A DNA stretch of 64,000 nt. It comes from Amaurobius ferox. Lineage: Eukaryota > Arthropoda > Arachnida > Araneae > Amaurobiidae. Every line of letters begins with the position of its first letter. Positions within the stretch are counted from its first letter, which is position 1. This document shows positions 22,501-33,069 of the stretch, piece by piece. The notes beneath the pieces are model-generated. The model was not told where the DNA came from. It made no database searches and worked only from the letters and a program-made list of their open reading frames with translations. A program made the position numbers and the translations under genes. The stretch covers positions 124,651,642 to 124,715,641 of the forward strand of contig OX578147.1 of NCBI GenBank assembly GCA_951213105.1, written 5' to 3'.

Positions 22501-23870
22501 CCTAAATAGATTGGACTTCGTCTCTTGCATATTTCGTGAGAGCGAAGGAGAGAACAACATTTCATTTCTTCCATTTCCCCTTTTAGATCATTCCAGAAAG
22601 AATGAGTCAAGTATTCGGAAAGTCAATGAATATAAATATATTTCATAGATAAAGTATAGTTTGCAGTGTGGATAAAGTGAAAGATTTTTACTTTGAGTCA
22701 TTGTTATGATATGAATATTTCAGTAAGAGAATGAGGGAGAGAAGAGCATTCCATTTCTTCTATTACTCCTTCTAGATCATTCCAGAAAGAATGAGTCAAA
22801 TAATCGGAAAGTCAAATAATATATGTATATTTCATAGGTGAAGTATAGTTTGCAGTGTGGATCAAGTGAAAGATTTTTACTTCGAGTCATTGTCTGTTGT
22901 GATATGAATATTTCAGAGAGAAATTACTGAATTTGGATTAATAATGAGCAAGCATATGCAGTGTATATCCATATATAATGTTTTGTGATGCATCTATACC
23001 TATCAAAACCGCTCTTCATTGCATCGATATTGTACTGTTTGGACGACATCAATATTCTGACCAAGATAAATTTTCACATTTTCTTCTCTTATAATTTGCA
23101 AGTTGTATATACAAATTTTAAATTTGAATGCAGGTATAATTCTAAAGGTTGCGGGAAAAAGCATGGAATTCAATGAAGAAAATAATTAGTCAAATAATCG
23201 GAAAATTAGTGAATATAAATATATTTTATAGGCGAAGTTAGTTTTCAATGTGGATAAAGTGAAAGGTTTTTACTTTGAGTCATTGTCTGTTATGATATGA
23301 ATATTTCTGTAAGAGGACGAGAAGAACATTCCATTTCTTCTATTTCCCCTTTTAGATCATTCCAGACAGAATGAGTGAAATAATCGGATAGTCAATTAAT
23401 ATATTTCATAGGTGAAGTGTAGTTTTCAGTGTGATAAAGTGAATGATTTTTACATTGAGTCGTTGTTATGATATGAATATTTCAGTAAGAGAACGAGGGA
23501 GAGAAGACCATACCATTTCTTCTATTTCCCCTTTTAGATCTTTCCAGAAAGAATGAGTCAAATAATCGGAAAGTCAATGGATATAAATATATTTCATAGA
23601 TGAAGTATAGTTTGCAGTGTGGATAAAGTGATTTTATATTAATTATGAGCAAGTATATGCAGTGTATATAGATATACAATGTTTTGTGATGCATCTATAT
23701 CTATAAAAACCGCTCTTCATTGCATCGATATTGTACTGTTTTGACGACATCAATATTCTGACCAAGATAAATTTTCACATTTTCTTCTCTCATAATTGTA
23801 AGTTGTATATTCAAATTTTAAACTGGAATACAGGTATAATTCTAAAGGTTTCGGGAAAGGCACATAAATA
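22500..23870. repeat. Satellite-like block: ~200-bp repeats within a ~700-bp duplication
   Basis: A ~200-bp unit (CATTTCTTCTATTTCCCCTTTTAGATCATTCCAGA, then GAATGAGTCAAATAATCGG, then GTATAGTTTGCAGTGTGGAT) recurs near 22540, 22750, 23330 and 23510. A second unit (GAGCAAG(C/T)ATATGCAGTGTATAT ... CGCTCTTCATTGCATCGATATTG) follows near 22945 and 23645. The two-part arrangement is duplicated at ~700 bp. Confidence 0.85.
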
Positions 23871-24734
23871 AAAAATTCAAATTTTTTATAGTATGCACAT
23901 ACTTGGTTTATGAAATTTATGACTTTTGTTTGAGAAGAGCACGTAAGTCAATTGTGCTTTTAAGATGTTAAACACCTGTTTGTCTTTACAGGGATATCAG
24001 TGGGGGTAATAAGATATAAATTAGAAAAATTATTATTTATTTAGCTTATAAATCTACAACAAACTCCATAAAAATTTAACTGAAAACTAAAATTTAAAAT
24101 TTAAAACACTTCTCCTAAAAGTATCTAAATTTTCATTCCTTGATATTTCAAAATCCTTGTTTTCGACTTAAGTGGTTTGTTCCGCGAGCTCTAGAATTTT
24201 ATTCGAAATGCCTATCAAAATTTTATATAAAAGAAAATTATAAAATATTTCGATAGCACATTACAATGTGCACTATCCCTCACTTGCGTAGACCAACTTT
24301 GAGCATACCCTGTATTGCAAAAGTGCTACTGCATCCGAAAAAATTATCGCATATTGCTATAATAGTTTCGGAGATGGAGATAAGGATTCTTGTATACTAG
24401 GACCTCCGTAATGAGGCGTCTTGGATTAGCTTATTAGAATAGATAAGGATGCAGAGAAGGCGAGTTATGCAAATATGAAAGTCGTTGTAGCCTTGTGCAG
24501 TCTGAGCTCAGTTTTTATTAATGCCATGCAGGTTGCATTGTAAGACTGATATGTATTTTTAGACTGATATAGTAACTTTTTAACTGCTATGCGGTCTCAT
24601 AGAGGCAAAAGAGATTGCGGCACATAACAAGTTTTCTTGCTGCCATTGTGGGTATCGCCTAATCCATGAGAACATAGTATAAAACGCACAAAATAGTTCC
24701 ATGGATAAAAAGGAAGCAAGTTTCTGTCACAGGT
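23871..24734. other. No gene seen
   Basis: AT-rich and unassigned. The AATGTGCACTATCCCTCAC stretch near 24270 may be an old transposon end, not supported further. Confidence 0.4.
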
Positions 24735-25090
24735 ATTTTAACTGTAGTTGAAATTATCCAGAAATACACAGTAATATAGAGATCTGGAGTACTATTTCAT
24801 TTGCTTGGAGGAGAATTTAGCCTAGTGAATCAAAGAAATGAAATATATTCTCAGCGAAAATGGGGGAAGTTCACATTTCGTATTCTGGAATATAAGATTA
24901 GGAAAGAAATAACATTTTCGATTTCCTTAAATATTAAAACTTGCTGGAAGGATGAAATGACACATTCTGATTCTTTACCTTTCGTTTATGAAATATTCCA
25001 CGAAACTCCGTTATATATTGTCACTCACGAATTTTTACAGGCCTTCTCTCGGAAAATATTATTTCACTTCGTTAAATACGTTGAATACGT
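24735..25090. repeat. Dispersed direct repeat, first copy
   Basis: Matches by eye 26470-26830: shared TATTTCATTTGCTTGGAGG-like text, TATATTCTCA, TTTTTCGATTT-like and ATATTAAAACTTGCTGGAAGG, then ATTCCACGAA. Strongly diverged. The frame at 24801-25112 runs across it without a recognisable domain. Confidence 0.55.
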
Positions 25091-25893
25091 CTGCAATAAA
25101 ATATTTCGTTAATAACAGCATACAAACATGGGCGCCCATAGAACTTTTTTTAGAAAAGGGGCAAACTTAAGGATAAGATATTCAACATCAACTAGCTTGA
25201 TGACCTTGTAACCTTGAAGTCCAGGGAAGGGAAAATGCAGCGCTTGCTCTTCGCTATGGGAACGCATGCATACAAAATTGATTAAAAATTTTTAAATGGC
25301 TTGAGCAGAAAAGAAAAACAGAATTTAACAGTAACTGTACTAAATAAAGCAAGATCGTGTCTTCCTGCTGACACGTATCTAATGTAACTGATACGTGTTT
25401 GATGTAACGTCCATGTCAGTGTAATTGATACATACGTATCCTATGTAACTGCACAGCTGAATTTAATTTATCCATAACTACGTTTGATTGTTCGTCTGCT
25501 GCTTTGACCTAACTGGTAGCTCTGTCTTTTTATCTTGAAGAAGATGATTGTTTTTTACTTCCAAACCCAGTTCATACATTTCATCGATCAATTTCTCTAC
25601 TTAAAGAAGCATTAATTTTCAATTTATAGCATATAAATAGAGCCGTTTTTCCTTTCACTGATTTATTTAACTTTATAGATATCAGGCTCATGCCTAAAAT
25701 ATATTTTGAATTTTACACCGCGTTAATTTATTTTAATTTGATTTCGGATAACGGGGGTTATTTCTGCTAGTAGAATATAAATAAACATTCTAAGGTGGTA
25801 GCTGCTTTTCTATTTCCTATGGGCAGCCGGTATTCCAAAATACGTAAATCCGCTACTGACTAAAGGATCTGTTTAAAAATATATATATATAAA
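25091..25893. other. No gene seen
   Basis: No recognisable feature. A short local repeat of GTAACTGATACGT lies at 25375-25450. Confidence 0.5.
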
Positions 25894-25895
25894 TA

Positions 25896-26431
25896 CACTC
25901 TGTTGCAATAAAATATATGTACCTATAAAAAAATTGAGATACAACTGCGAAACTCAGCATGCAAATGTCATTTTAAGCTATCAAGCCACCCAAGTTCCAT
26001 TTACTAACAAGACAACGCTCGATCACATACGGCTTTTTCAACATAGGATTTAATACCCCCTTGGACCATCCAGGGCTTCAGACCTGTCACTAATAGAACA
26101 CGCCTGGACCATGCTGGGGCGGCAATTGCAGCCTTCTCAGAATGTCACTGAATTAGCTGGTCAGTTGCAACATTTGTGGCAGAATCTTCCACAGAGGAAC
26201 ATAAACAATTTTATTGCTTCTATGCTGCACCGAATATCTATTTGCATATCTTGCAGGCGAGGATTTACCACTTACTAAAATGTCATTTTCTTGTTTCTAC
26301 CATCTCTTAATGAAACGATTTTTTGGGCTCCCAAATTCTAATCATTTGCATATCTCCTCAAATATATATGACGAGTTGTGCGACTGCAACTCAATTTCTT
26401 ATGAGTGCATATATTATTTTGCAGCAGAGTG
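25896..26431 (+). mobile_element. Tc1-like transposon, 536-bp internal-deletion derivative
   Basis: The left end CACTCTGTTGCAATAAAAT and the complement of the right end CACTCTGCTGCAAAATAAT are inverted repeats that continue with gaps for about 40 bp (both reach an AAATTG). TA duplications flank at 25894-25895 and 26432-26433. Only the transposase C-terminus remains inside. Confidence 0.85.
26054..26278 (+). pseudogene. Tc1-like transposase C-terminal fragment
   Basis: The frame ending at the stop 26276-26278 reads GPSRASDLSLIEHAWTMLGR, with the glutamate that is the third residue of the DDE triad, followed by ELAGQLQHLWQNLPQRNINN and the family's usual end (SMLHRISICISCRRGFTTY). About 70 residues remain of a normal ~340. 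Different family from the Tc1 at 7244. Confidence 0.85.
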
Positions 26432-26469
26432 TATTCCCTTATGCAATATTTTATCATTTGCATTTTTAT

Positions 26470-26830
26470 ATTTCTTTTCAACACCTTATCTTCGGCAGCA
26501 CTGCGTTTTAGGGAACTCCAGAATTATATGGAAATTTTAAGAACTCTGTATTATTTGCTTGAAAGGCATTGGTCTTAGCGTCATTGAAGAAAATAAGTAT
26601 ATTCTCATCAAAAATGAAAGCTCAGATTACATAGTCAGGACTAAAATATATGAAAAGAGGAGGGTGACTTTTTCCATTTTGTCAAATATTATTAAAACTC
26701 GCAGGAAGGGCGTGCACTTGATATTTTTATTTCTAAACTATTCCATGAAAGATCATTAAATGAAATATTTCTCAGTTTTCAGCATATTTTCAACCATGTG
26801 AGCAATATATGATGTTTTTTCTTTAACTGG
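26470..26830. repeat. Dispersed direct repeat, second copy
   Basis: Partner of 24735-25090. Both copies lie on the same strand, about 1.74 kb apart, on either side of the Tc1 derivative. Confidence 0.55.
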
Positions 26831-28162
26831 TATTTTTCAGATTATTTTTAATTTCCATTGTTTTTACAGACATTTGCTGGTAGGCCGCTGTTGACCGTAG
26901 AATTATTCCGACAAGTTCACTCAAATAGCGACTGAAAATCGAGGAAAATGCAAGGGCAAATTTCTGCTAAAAGAAACAAGCAGAATTCCATCGATCCACT
27001 CCTTCAAATGCGGCGGAAATATTGTGCGTATGCAGGGGGGGGGGGGGGGAGTAAACTTTATCGTAATTTTCGGCTAAAAGAAACAAAATAGATTTTTATC
27101 AATAAATTTATTTTATACCATGATGATTTTTTTTTCGAATCCTTTCCAGTGTTTGGAAGGTGTGTGTGTGTGTGTGTGTGTGTGTGGGGGGGGGGGGGGT
27201 CTGTTCCTGGAATTTTTCAAAATTTCGAATTGAGGTAAATGGGGGAGGGCACTTCGATGGAATTCTACGGTATAGTAATTATTCTATCGAATCCTCAGAA
27301 ATTTAAATTTTGGCTTCTCTATCATGCTCATTCAATTGCAACGCTTATTCTAATGAAAAATATCTTCATGCTACAAGACTTCGCTGAATAATGTCCTTTT
27401 TTACTATCTTAGGATTCCCTCCTATTCACCTCTGTTCTAAAAGTATCACACGATAAATCATTTTTTTTGGATAAACGCATTGATTCATTCTGTAATTAGG
27501 ATATCCCACCTCCTAGACTTTTAGCTTACAATAGCTCTATTAATTTAACTCTCCTTATCAACGCTTTTTAACTTTTAATTGCTGCAATGATGGTTTTTAT
27601 TAAAATACATATTCTTACGAACGTGTAAAATGACCTTCCTCACTGGATTCTCTTTTGAAAACCAGGCGGAGAAAACACCCGTATATGCAACCCTTCCTAT
27701 GACGTGAATCTAAGGTTGCCATATGCTGAAGTTCGGAGGTGGGGTCATCAGATTTATCGCCAATTTGGCATTTATCGCCAATTTGGCGACTTTTCGAAGG
27801 CTTGATAAACATATCGAAATAACGAATATTTTACGAGATATGGGAGATTTCTAGAAGTTTCTATAGAAGCTCTATAAAAGGATTCATCACACAGTTAGAG
27901 AACAGTTGACGTGATACGATCTTCAGTAAACTGCAATATTCGTCAATATTTTGAGAACAGTAGCTTTTTTTGGGTGTGTGTGAAATGAAATACGCCAATG
28001 TTTTGAGAATTGTATCTGCTGTTCTGCGAAATTAGTGGAGTATTAAATTGCTGCATTTAATGTATATTGTTCCTGTTTACGCTGTGCTTGTAAATAAATG
28101 TGTTAGTTATCCAGAAATTTGGATTCACTCTTGTTTCCTGAGTGCACACCCACGATTCTAGG
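26831..28162. other. No gene seen; G-runs and a (TG)n(G)n tract
   Basis: G-runs at about 27036-27050 and a (TG)n tract followed by a G-run at 27161-27200. A GCCAATTTGGC repeat lies at 27750-27790. The AATAAATGTG...CTTGTTTCCTGAG segment near 28090 is vaguely LTR-end-like but unsupported. Confidence 0.5.
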
Positions 28163-28452
28163 GGCGCGGTAGCCCAGTGGATAGCGCGCGGGAATTGCAC
28201 TCGATAGACCCGGGTTCGATTCCCCCCGCTGCCAACTCTGCCGTCGTGTTCACGCGGAGTACGATCACGTTAAACATGTGGGTCCGTAAGTACTTCCGAG
28301 AGGTTGGTGTTAGGGGTAGGAGGGTACGGTCCCTGTGGATACCTCCCCCACTGAATTCCGGTTAAAATTGGGTGGCTCATCCCCGACCGTCCAAACAATT
28401 ATCTTACGCATTTCTGGTAAGTCGGATGGTATGGGTCTCAACAACACAACGC
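28163..28452 (+). mobile_element. Full-length tRNA-derived SINE
   Basis: The tRNA-related head has a consensus A box (TAGCCCAGTGG) and B box (GGTTCGATTCC) and the sequence CCCGGGTTCGATTCCCCCCG. The body has GTTCACGCGGAGTACGATCACGTT, then GGAGGGTACGGTCCCTGTGGAT and AAATTGGGTGGC. The tail has GACCGTCCAAAC, the conserved core, and GGGTCTCAACAACACAAC. Flanking ACGATTCTAGGGG and AGGATTCTGGGG look like an imperfect target duplication. This is the best reference copy of the family in the window. Confidence 0.9.
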
Positions 28453-28477
28453 CCAGGATTCTGGGGGGATACGTCGT

Positions 28478-29872
28478 AACAATATATACGGACGAGTCCA
28501 AGATTGATAGACATGTTAGAATTGAAGTCTGCCTTTTTGTTAATTTTGTTCTAAAGCCCATATTAACTAAGGAAAACTCGAGCAACGTATATGGGCACAA
28601 GTAACACAATAATGCAGCATACAGCTGTTTCGACGATACGACTGGATCTCCTTCGTCAGTGAAAAAGAACCAACAAACCCGTAGTCCAAATGAGGAATAG
28701 GGACAAAAGAAATTATATCACCTATTCTTGTTCAGAAGAGTCAAGTATGAACAAGAATAGGTGATATAATAACTGTAAATTAAATAACTTTAATTCAGTA
28801 TTGCGAGCTGAAATATCTGCAAGATATGCCCTTAATTGAGCCAAAGATAATTAAGCTGTCTCAAATACATTTACTGGCAGCTTTTCTTCGGTCTACACAT
28901 TTAATTCAGTTCATAATAAATCTAATTTCATTAATAATATTAAGTCTTCCTTTTTTTTCAAAAAACATCTTGTCGGTGTTCAGTGGATTAAAGCTCATTT
29001 TTGAGTCCTTGGCAATGACATTGGAATTGCCGATCACTTCGCGAAAATAGCAGCCACTCCTGGTGAGTTTCTGGACCTTCCAGCTCCGTTGTCACCCCTT
29101 TCCCTTTTTTCTAAAAAAAATAATAATAACATTTTGTTAATCCTTTTGAGATAACACTGATGCGGGGTTCCAATCACTCAACATAATCAAACTATCGTAC
29201 CCACATAAAAAATTGCTCAACCAGATAAGGGTAGTTTATATTTTGAAAATAGTATTAATGAATTAAAATTATTTAAATTTAGAAGATATCACAAGAGTAT
29301 TAAAATTAATAAATATTTACTTTCCTGATTCTTGAAGCTTAAATGTTTCTACAGGATAAAAATGTCTTAATCTAATAGAATGTACAATTTCTGATAATTT
29401 CTGAGTTCTGTTTACTTAAGGGTTTGGGTTTGTCTACTTCATAATTAACATTTGGCATGCATAGTGAGTTCAGGTTGTTGGAGCTTTCTCCAGCAGAACG
29501 CAAAGATGATATAAAATTAGTACGAAGATTTTGTTGGATTATTATTTTTTTTTATATTGTACGTACTAAAACGTATCTCACCGTGATTAATTCTTTCCAA
29601 ATTGCCAATGCATTCTTAATATACTTTCTCAATGAGCATAGCCCATCCATTGACTATGTGTAGGCCCATCCATTACCTATGTGTATTTACATAGATTCAA
29701 AATAAAGAACACCCCATATTGCTTGTGTAATAATAATAGGAGTGTAGAACACTACATTTTTAAATGCACTCATACTAAAATATACCACCTAGTAAAACCC
29801 ACTGATGGGAATAAAGTAATTTGGTTAGAAATAATAAGTAATTGGTTAGAACAATACAAATTCTATTAATTA
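28478..29872 (+). pseudogene. Non-LTR retrotransposon 3' fragment: RNase H and terminal CCHC-like region
   Basis: Three blocks in order fit the 3' end of an RNase H-bearing non-LTR element. At about 28490, IYTDESKIDRHV corresponds to the RNase H start (normally YTDGSK). At about 28985-29060, VQWIKAHF then LGNDIGIADHFAK corresponds to the WxxAHxGxxGNxxAD motif, broken by a stop. At 29681-29869, YLHRFKIKNTPYCLC, then SVEHYIFKC, is the CxC...H...C terminal motif. Frames are broken throughout and about 230 bp of unrelated sequence with a strong hairpin splits the RNase H region. Reverse transcriptase is absent. Confidence 0.75.
28712..28770. other. 22-bp perfect inverted repeat, 15-nt loop
   Basis: 28712-28733 and 28749-28770 are exact complements (arms begin ATTATATCACC and end GGTGATATAAT). 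They lie inside the sequence that interrupts the RNase H fragment, where neither family explains them. Confidence 0.9.
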
Positions 29873-30244
29873 TATCAAGAATTGTATACTTAAGGCGGAT
29901 GATAGCGCTGGCCCAATAACGTAAATTTCAAATATTATCTGTATGCGTCTCTGCTATTAAACATTTTTCAATATTTACCTGAACTACATTTTATTTCTGA
30001 TTATTTTTAACATTGTTGCCTTTATTTTTATGCTGTTTTTTAAATAATATACTATATATATGTGTGTGTTACATAATTTTAGTTGGATGTGCCTGCTTGC
30101 TTTGAAATTCTCGATATGATGTTTATTATGCTTCTTGGAACAGTTTTTTTTTTATCTTTTACACATTTAGCTTGACAATTTGCATTTCTAAACTCTGTTA
30201 ATGTTATTAATACTTCTGTTAAATTGTCTGATTTGGGAAATATA
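29873..30244. other. AT-rich DNA, no gene seen
   Basis: No recognisable feature. Confidence 0.5.
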
Positions 30245-30427
30245 TACAGTGTGCATATGAACTGATGGTCAGAACTATAAGCGGTTATAGAATTCACCAA
30301 AACAAACAACTTTCATAATACAATGTGGGGTCGGAAAGCAACCTGCGAGCCGCGAAAGGGCGCTTTCTCTGGGAGTGGATGGAACGTCGCGTCAAAATGG
30401 TGTGAAGTGAATACGAATACAGTGAAG

Positions 30428-31171
30428 ACGAATAATGGAAATTTATTGACAAAATGTTTAGAATAAATGCTCAAATGAACGACCACCAATTGCGAGACAG
30501 GCGTCACAGCGGCGACGGAGTGAAGCGCGTGCACTTTGGAAGATTCCTAGCATTTCACGAACGTCTGCAGCTGCGACGCTAATTCGGGCGACAAGGTCCT
30601 CTGGTGACTCGATGGGCGTCTCGTAAACGGCGCTTTTTAGCTCTCCCTACAGGAAAATATCCAGGCAGGGCAGATCGGGAGATCTGGGAGGCCACGCGAC
30701 GGAATCACTACGGCCAATCCATCTGTTCGGAAAGGCAATGTTTAGGTAGTTCCGCACAATTCTGGTGTAATGTGCTGGTGCTCCGTCGTGCTGGAACCGC
30801 ATAATCACTCGATGATTTGCTGGTACAACACGTAGTAAATCTAGCAGCACCTGCTGGAGGAAGGTGAGGTACTTCTGTCCGTCTAGGCGGTCTGGTAACA
30901 GATACGGGCCAATTAATTGGTCGTTGTTGTTGTTGAGACCCAGACCGTCCGACCTATCAGAAAGGTGTAAGGTAACCGTTTGGACGGCCGGGAAGAAATT
31001 AATTGGTCGTGGATTATTCTTGCCCACACATTCACTGAGAATCTTTGCTGGCGGCATTTGGAACGTGTAGCATGCGGGTTTACTGTGTTCTCCATTTTGA
31101 CGCGACGTTTCATCCACTCCAGAGAAAGCGTCCTCTCGCGGCTCGCCGGTTGCTTTCCGACTCCACATTGC
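30428..31171 (-). pseudogene. Mariner-like transposase, catalytic part, interrupted by SINE tail
   Basis: On the minus strand, sequence encoded by the right TIR runs directly into RFSVNVWARIIHDQL, then after an 86-bp interruption IGPYLLPDRLDGQKYLTFL, then RVIMRFQHDGAPAHYT (second catalytic aspartate), RWIGRSDSVAWPPRSPDLPC and LDIFL (third aspartate). A stop follows, and the coding trace continues towards 30430 (ETPIESPEDL-like). The DUF4817 N-terminal half and first aspartate block are missing. The insert plus duplication total 86 bp, which shifts the frame. Confidence 0.85.
30924..30996 (-). mobile_element. 73-bp SINE 3'-core insertion with 13-bp target duplication
   Basis: Flanked by AATTAATTGGTCG at 30911-30923 and again at 30997-31009. 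On the minus strand the insert reads CCCGGCCGTCCAAACGG, TTACCTTACACC, TTTCTGATAGGTCGGACGG, TCTGGGTCTCAACAACAAC. It contains only the tail core, no tRNA head. Same core and nearly the same 5' end as the insert at 8198. Confidence 0.95.
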
Positions 31172-31246
31172 ATTGTGAAAGTTGTTTGTTTTGGTGAGTT
31201 CTATAACCTCTTACAGTTTATACCATCAGTTTATATACACCCTGTA

Positions 31247-31766
31247 TATCTTCATGTGCAACGTTCTAATTTCAATAAACGAAAACCCGGCAGACCGCAG
31301 CAGTTTGATATACACGTCTCTTTCATTTTCTTTTTTATAATTTCTTTATAATATTATTACATTTTTATGCTCGTGCAAAACGAGGGGCAAAAAAATAGGA
31401 ACTAAAAAAATATGAACTTGAGAAGCAAATAAGAAAAATAAATACGCTGCATTTTATTTATTTTCTCTTATCTGTTTTTCAAATTCATATATTCTTGATT
31501 GCCTGCCGCTTTCTCGTTTTACTTCCTTTTTATAATACTAGGTGTCGCTACTATATTGTGTTTGGTCGTTTAGTCATTTTCTCTTAGGTTGAGTTCATTT
31601 CAGCCTTCTAGTCCAGGCTTTTTGCACTGAAAAAAGAAGTCCAATGTTTTCCGAAGCGTACGCAGACTTATATTTATTTATACTGTATATTATTTATATT
31701 GTATTACGCAGTGATATAGTGTTTTATAGGTTAACTAGTTTTTATTTTCAGTTTTCACATTTTGTC
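31247..31766. other. No gene seen
   Basis: AT-rich, no recognisable feature. Confidence 0.5.
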
Positions 31767-31772
31767 ACATTA

Positions 31773-31815
31773 ACTTGGGTGGGTGACCACCTGGGAACAC
31801 CGCATGCTGTTGGCA
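31773..31815 (+). pseudogene. 5S rRNA 3'-end fragment within the SINE
   Basis: GTGACCACCTGGGAACACCG followed by TGCTGTTGGC matches the conserved 3' end of arthropod 5S rRNA; the 5' two thirds are missing. The first ACTT is shared with the target duplication. Confidence 0.8.
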
Positions 31816-32077
31816 CATTTTGGGCGCGGTAGCCCGGTGGTTTGCGCGCTGGATTTGTACGCTGCACAACTGCCGCCGTGTTCATGCGGAGTACGATCAC
31901 GTTAAACATGTGGGTCCGTAAATCCTTCCGAGAGGTTGGTGGTAGGGGAAGGAGGGTACGGTCCCTGTGAATGCCTTCCCCACTGGGTTCCGGTCTAAAT
32001 TGGGTGGCACATCCCGGCCGTCCAAACAGTTACCTTACATCTTTCTGGTAGGTCAGACGGTTTGGGTCTCAACAACA
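31777..32077 (+). mobile_element. Composite SINE: 5S rRNA fragment + tRNA head + SINE body and tail
   Basis: Direct repeats ACATTAACTT flank the whole unit (31767-31776 and 32078-32087). The 5' part (about 31773-31815) reads ACTTGGGTGGGTGACCACC, then TGGGAACACCG, then GCTGTTGGCA, the 3' third of a 5S rRNA. After CATTTT comes the tRNA-derived head (A box TAGCCCGGTGG at 31830), with a deletion that removes the B box, then body, tail core and CTCAACAACAAC. Because the duplication lies outside the 5S part, 5S and SINE arrived together. Confidence 0.85.
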
Positions 32078-32259
32078 ACATTAACTTCTGGTGAAACATC
32101 ATCGAGGAACAGTTTGGAAGACGCTGTTCTATACAATAAAACGAGAAAGTAACAATAAATATTTATAAAGAGCGATGAAAATAATTTATCATTTCAAAGG
32201 AAACTCAACCCATTTCAAATAAGTACTTCATTCATCCTTCCCACTAAATATTCAGAGTA

Positions 32260-32412
32260 ATCAGAAACGTCCAGCAACACAATTTAACGAAATGCAAATG
32301 GGAAAATTCCAGTTGAATACTTAAGTGACAATGATTGATCGCTTAGTTCCGATATCGATTGATCACGCTGACGAAAGAAAGTGTCAAAAATGCTCTATAG
32401 AATTCTCTGAAA
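32260..32412. repeat. Dispersed repeat, copy 1 (partner 35937-36085)
   Basis: Shared AATTTAACG(A/G)AATG, AAATGGGAAAATTCCA, TTGAATAC(T/C)TAAGTGACAATGAT and a following ATCGAT region. Both copies on the same strand. Confidence 0.7.
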
Positions 32413-32479
32413 TTCTTGTCTTGAAAGTAATTACAACTAGATAAAGTAATAGTTTTTATTGAAATGGACTTAGTTATAA

Positions 32480-32700
32480 ATGTGTAACCTGATACGTACA
32501 TTTTAACATTGGATACGTCAATGGTTCTCAATCTTTTGATGAATGGGACCCACTTATCAAATATAAATAGATAAATTGATGTATATTTATAGTTATTTAA
32601 TGAAAGGGTATTGACAAAAAATGGATAATATGATACGTTTTGGCAAGAATACGTCAATGCTTCCCAATCTCTTACTACATGGAACTCCACTTATAAAAAT
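32480..32700. repeat. Local direct duplication, ~130-bp period
   Basis: GGATACGTCAATGGTTCTCAATCTTTT ... GGGACCCACTTAT recurs diverged as GAATACGTCAATGCTTCCCAATCTCTT ... GGAACTCCACTTAT. Confidence 0.65.
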
Positions 32701-33069
32701 TAAAATTATTCAGAATGAGTCTCCTGTCGTCTTTCTCACACATTCATCTGCTCAGAATTGCTCCAAAGGGAACAGCTTAGAAAAACTTCTGAGGAAGGCC
32801 AAGGTCCACTGTGTATTGTCGATCCATGAATGATGAGGATTTCTAAACATTGAGCCGCGGCGAATTGGAAAGAACACCGCATGTACCTAGTTCAAATTTT
32901 CGTGGGAACACAACTATGACTTTTGGTGGCATTGGAATCATTAGTTCCAAAATATATCATTTTACATTTCTTTCTATGACAGTCTGGGTGACTTCTTTTT
33001 ATCTTCCTCTTCCATTATGTCAGAAACTTTTCAAATATTACCAGACAAAGTTCTAAGCAAAGAACGAAT

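Larger units (their letters stand above)
30247..31244 (-). mobile_element. Mariner-like element with ~154-bp terminal inverted repeats
   Basis: The left TIR (30247-30400) and right TIR (31092-31244) match as inverted repeats over nearly their full length, including ACCAAAACAAACAACTTTCA, AATGTGG(G/A)GTCGGAAAGCAACC, GCTTTCTCT and CGTCGCGTCAAAATGG. TA flanks at 30245-30246 and 31245-31246. Total 998 bp. The interior carries only the catalytic half of the transposase, so the copy is an internal deletion derivative that kept both ends. Confidence 0.9.

Noticed and set aside
26214..26540. 108-aa Cys/Phe-rich frame
   Set aside because: Starts in another phase over the Tc1 C-terminal fragment and runs through the right TIR.
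28080..28162. Possible LTR end
   Set aside because: Only a weak resemblance (AATAAA-like signal then GTTTCCTGAGTG); no second LTR, primer site or gag/pol sequence nearby.
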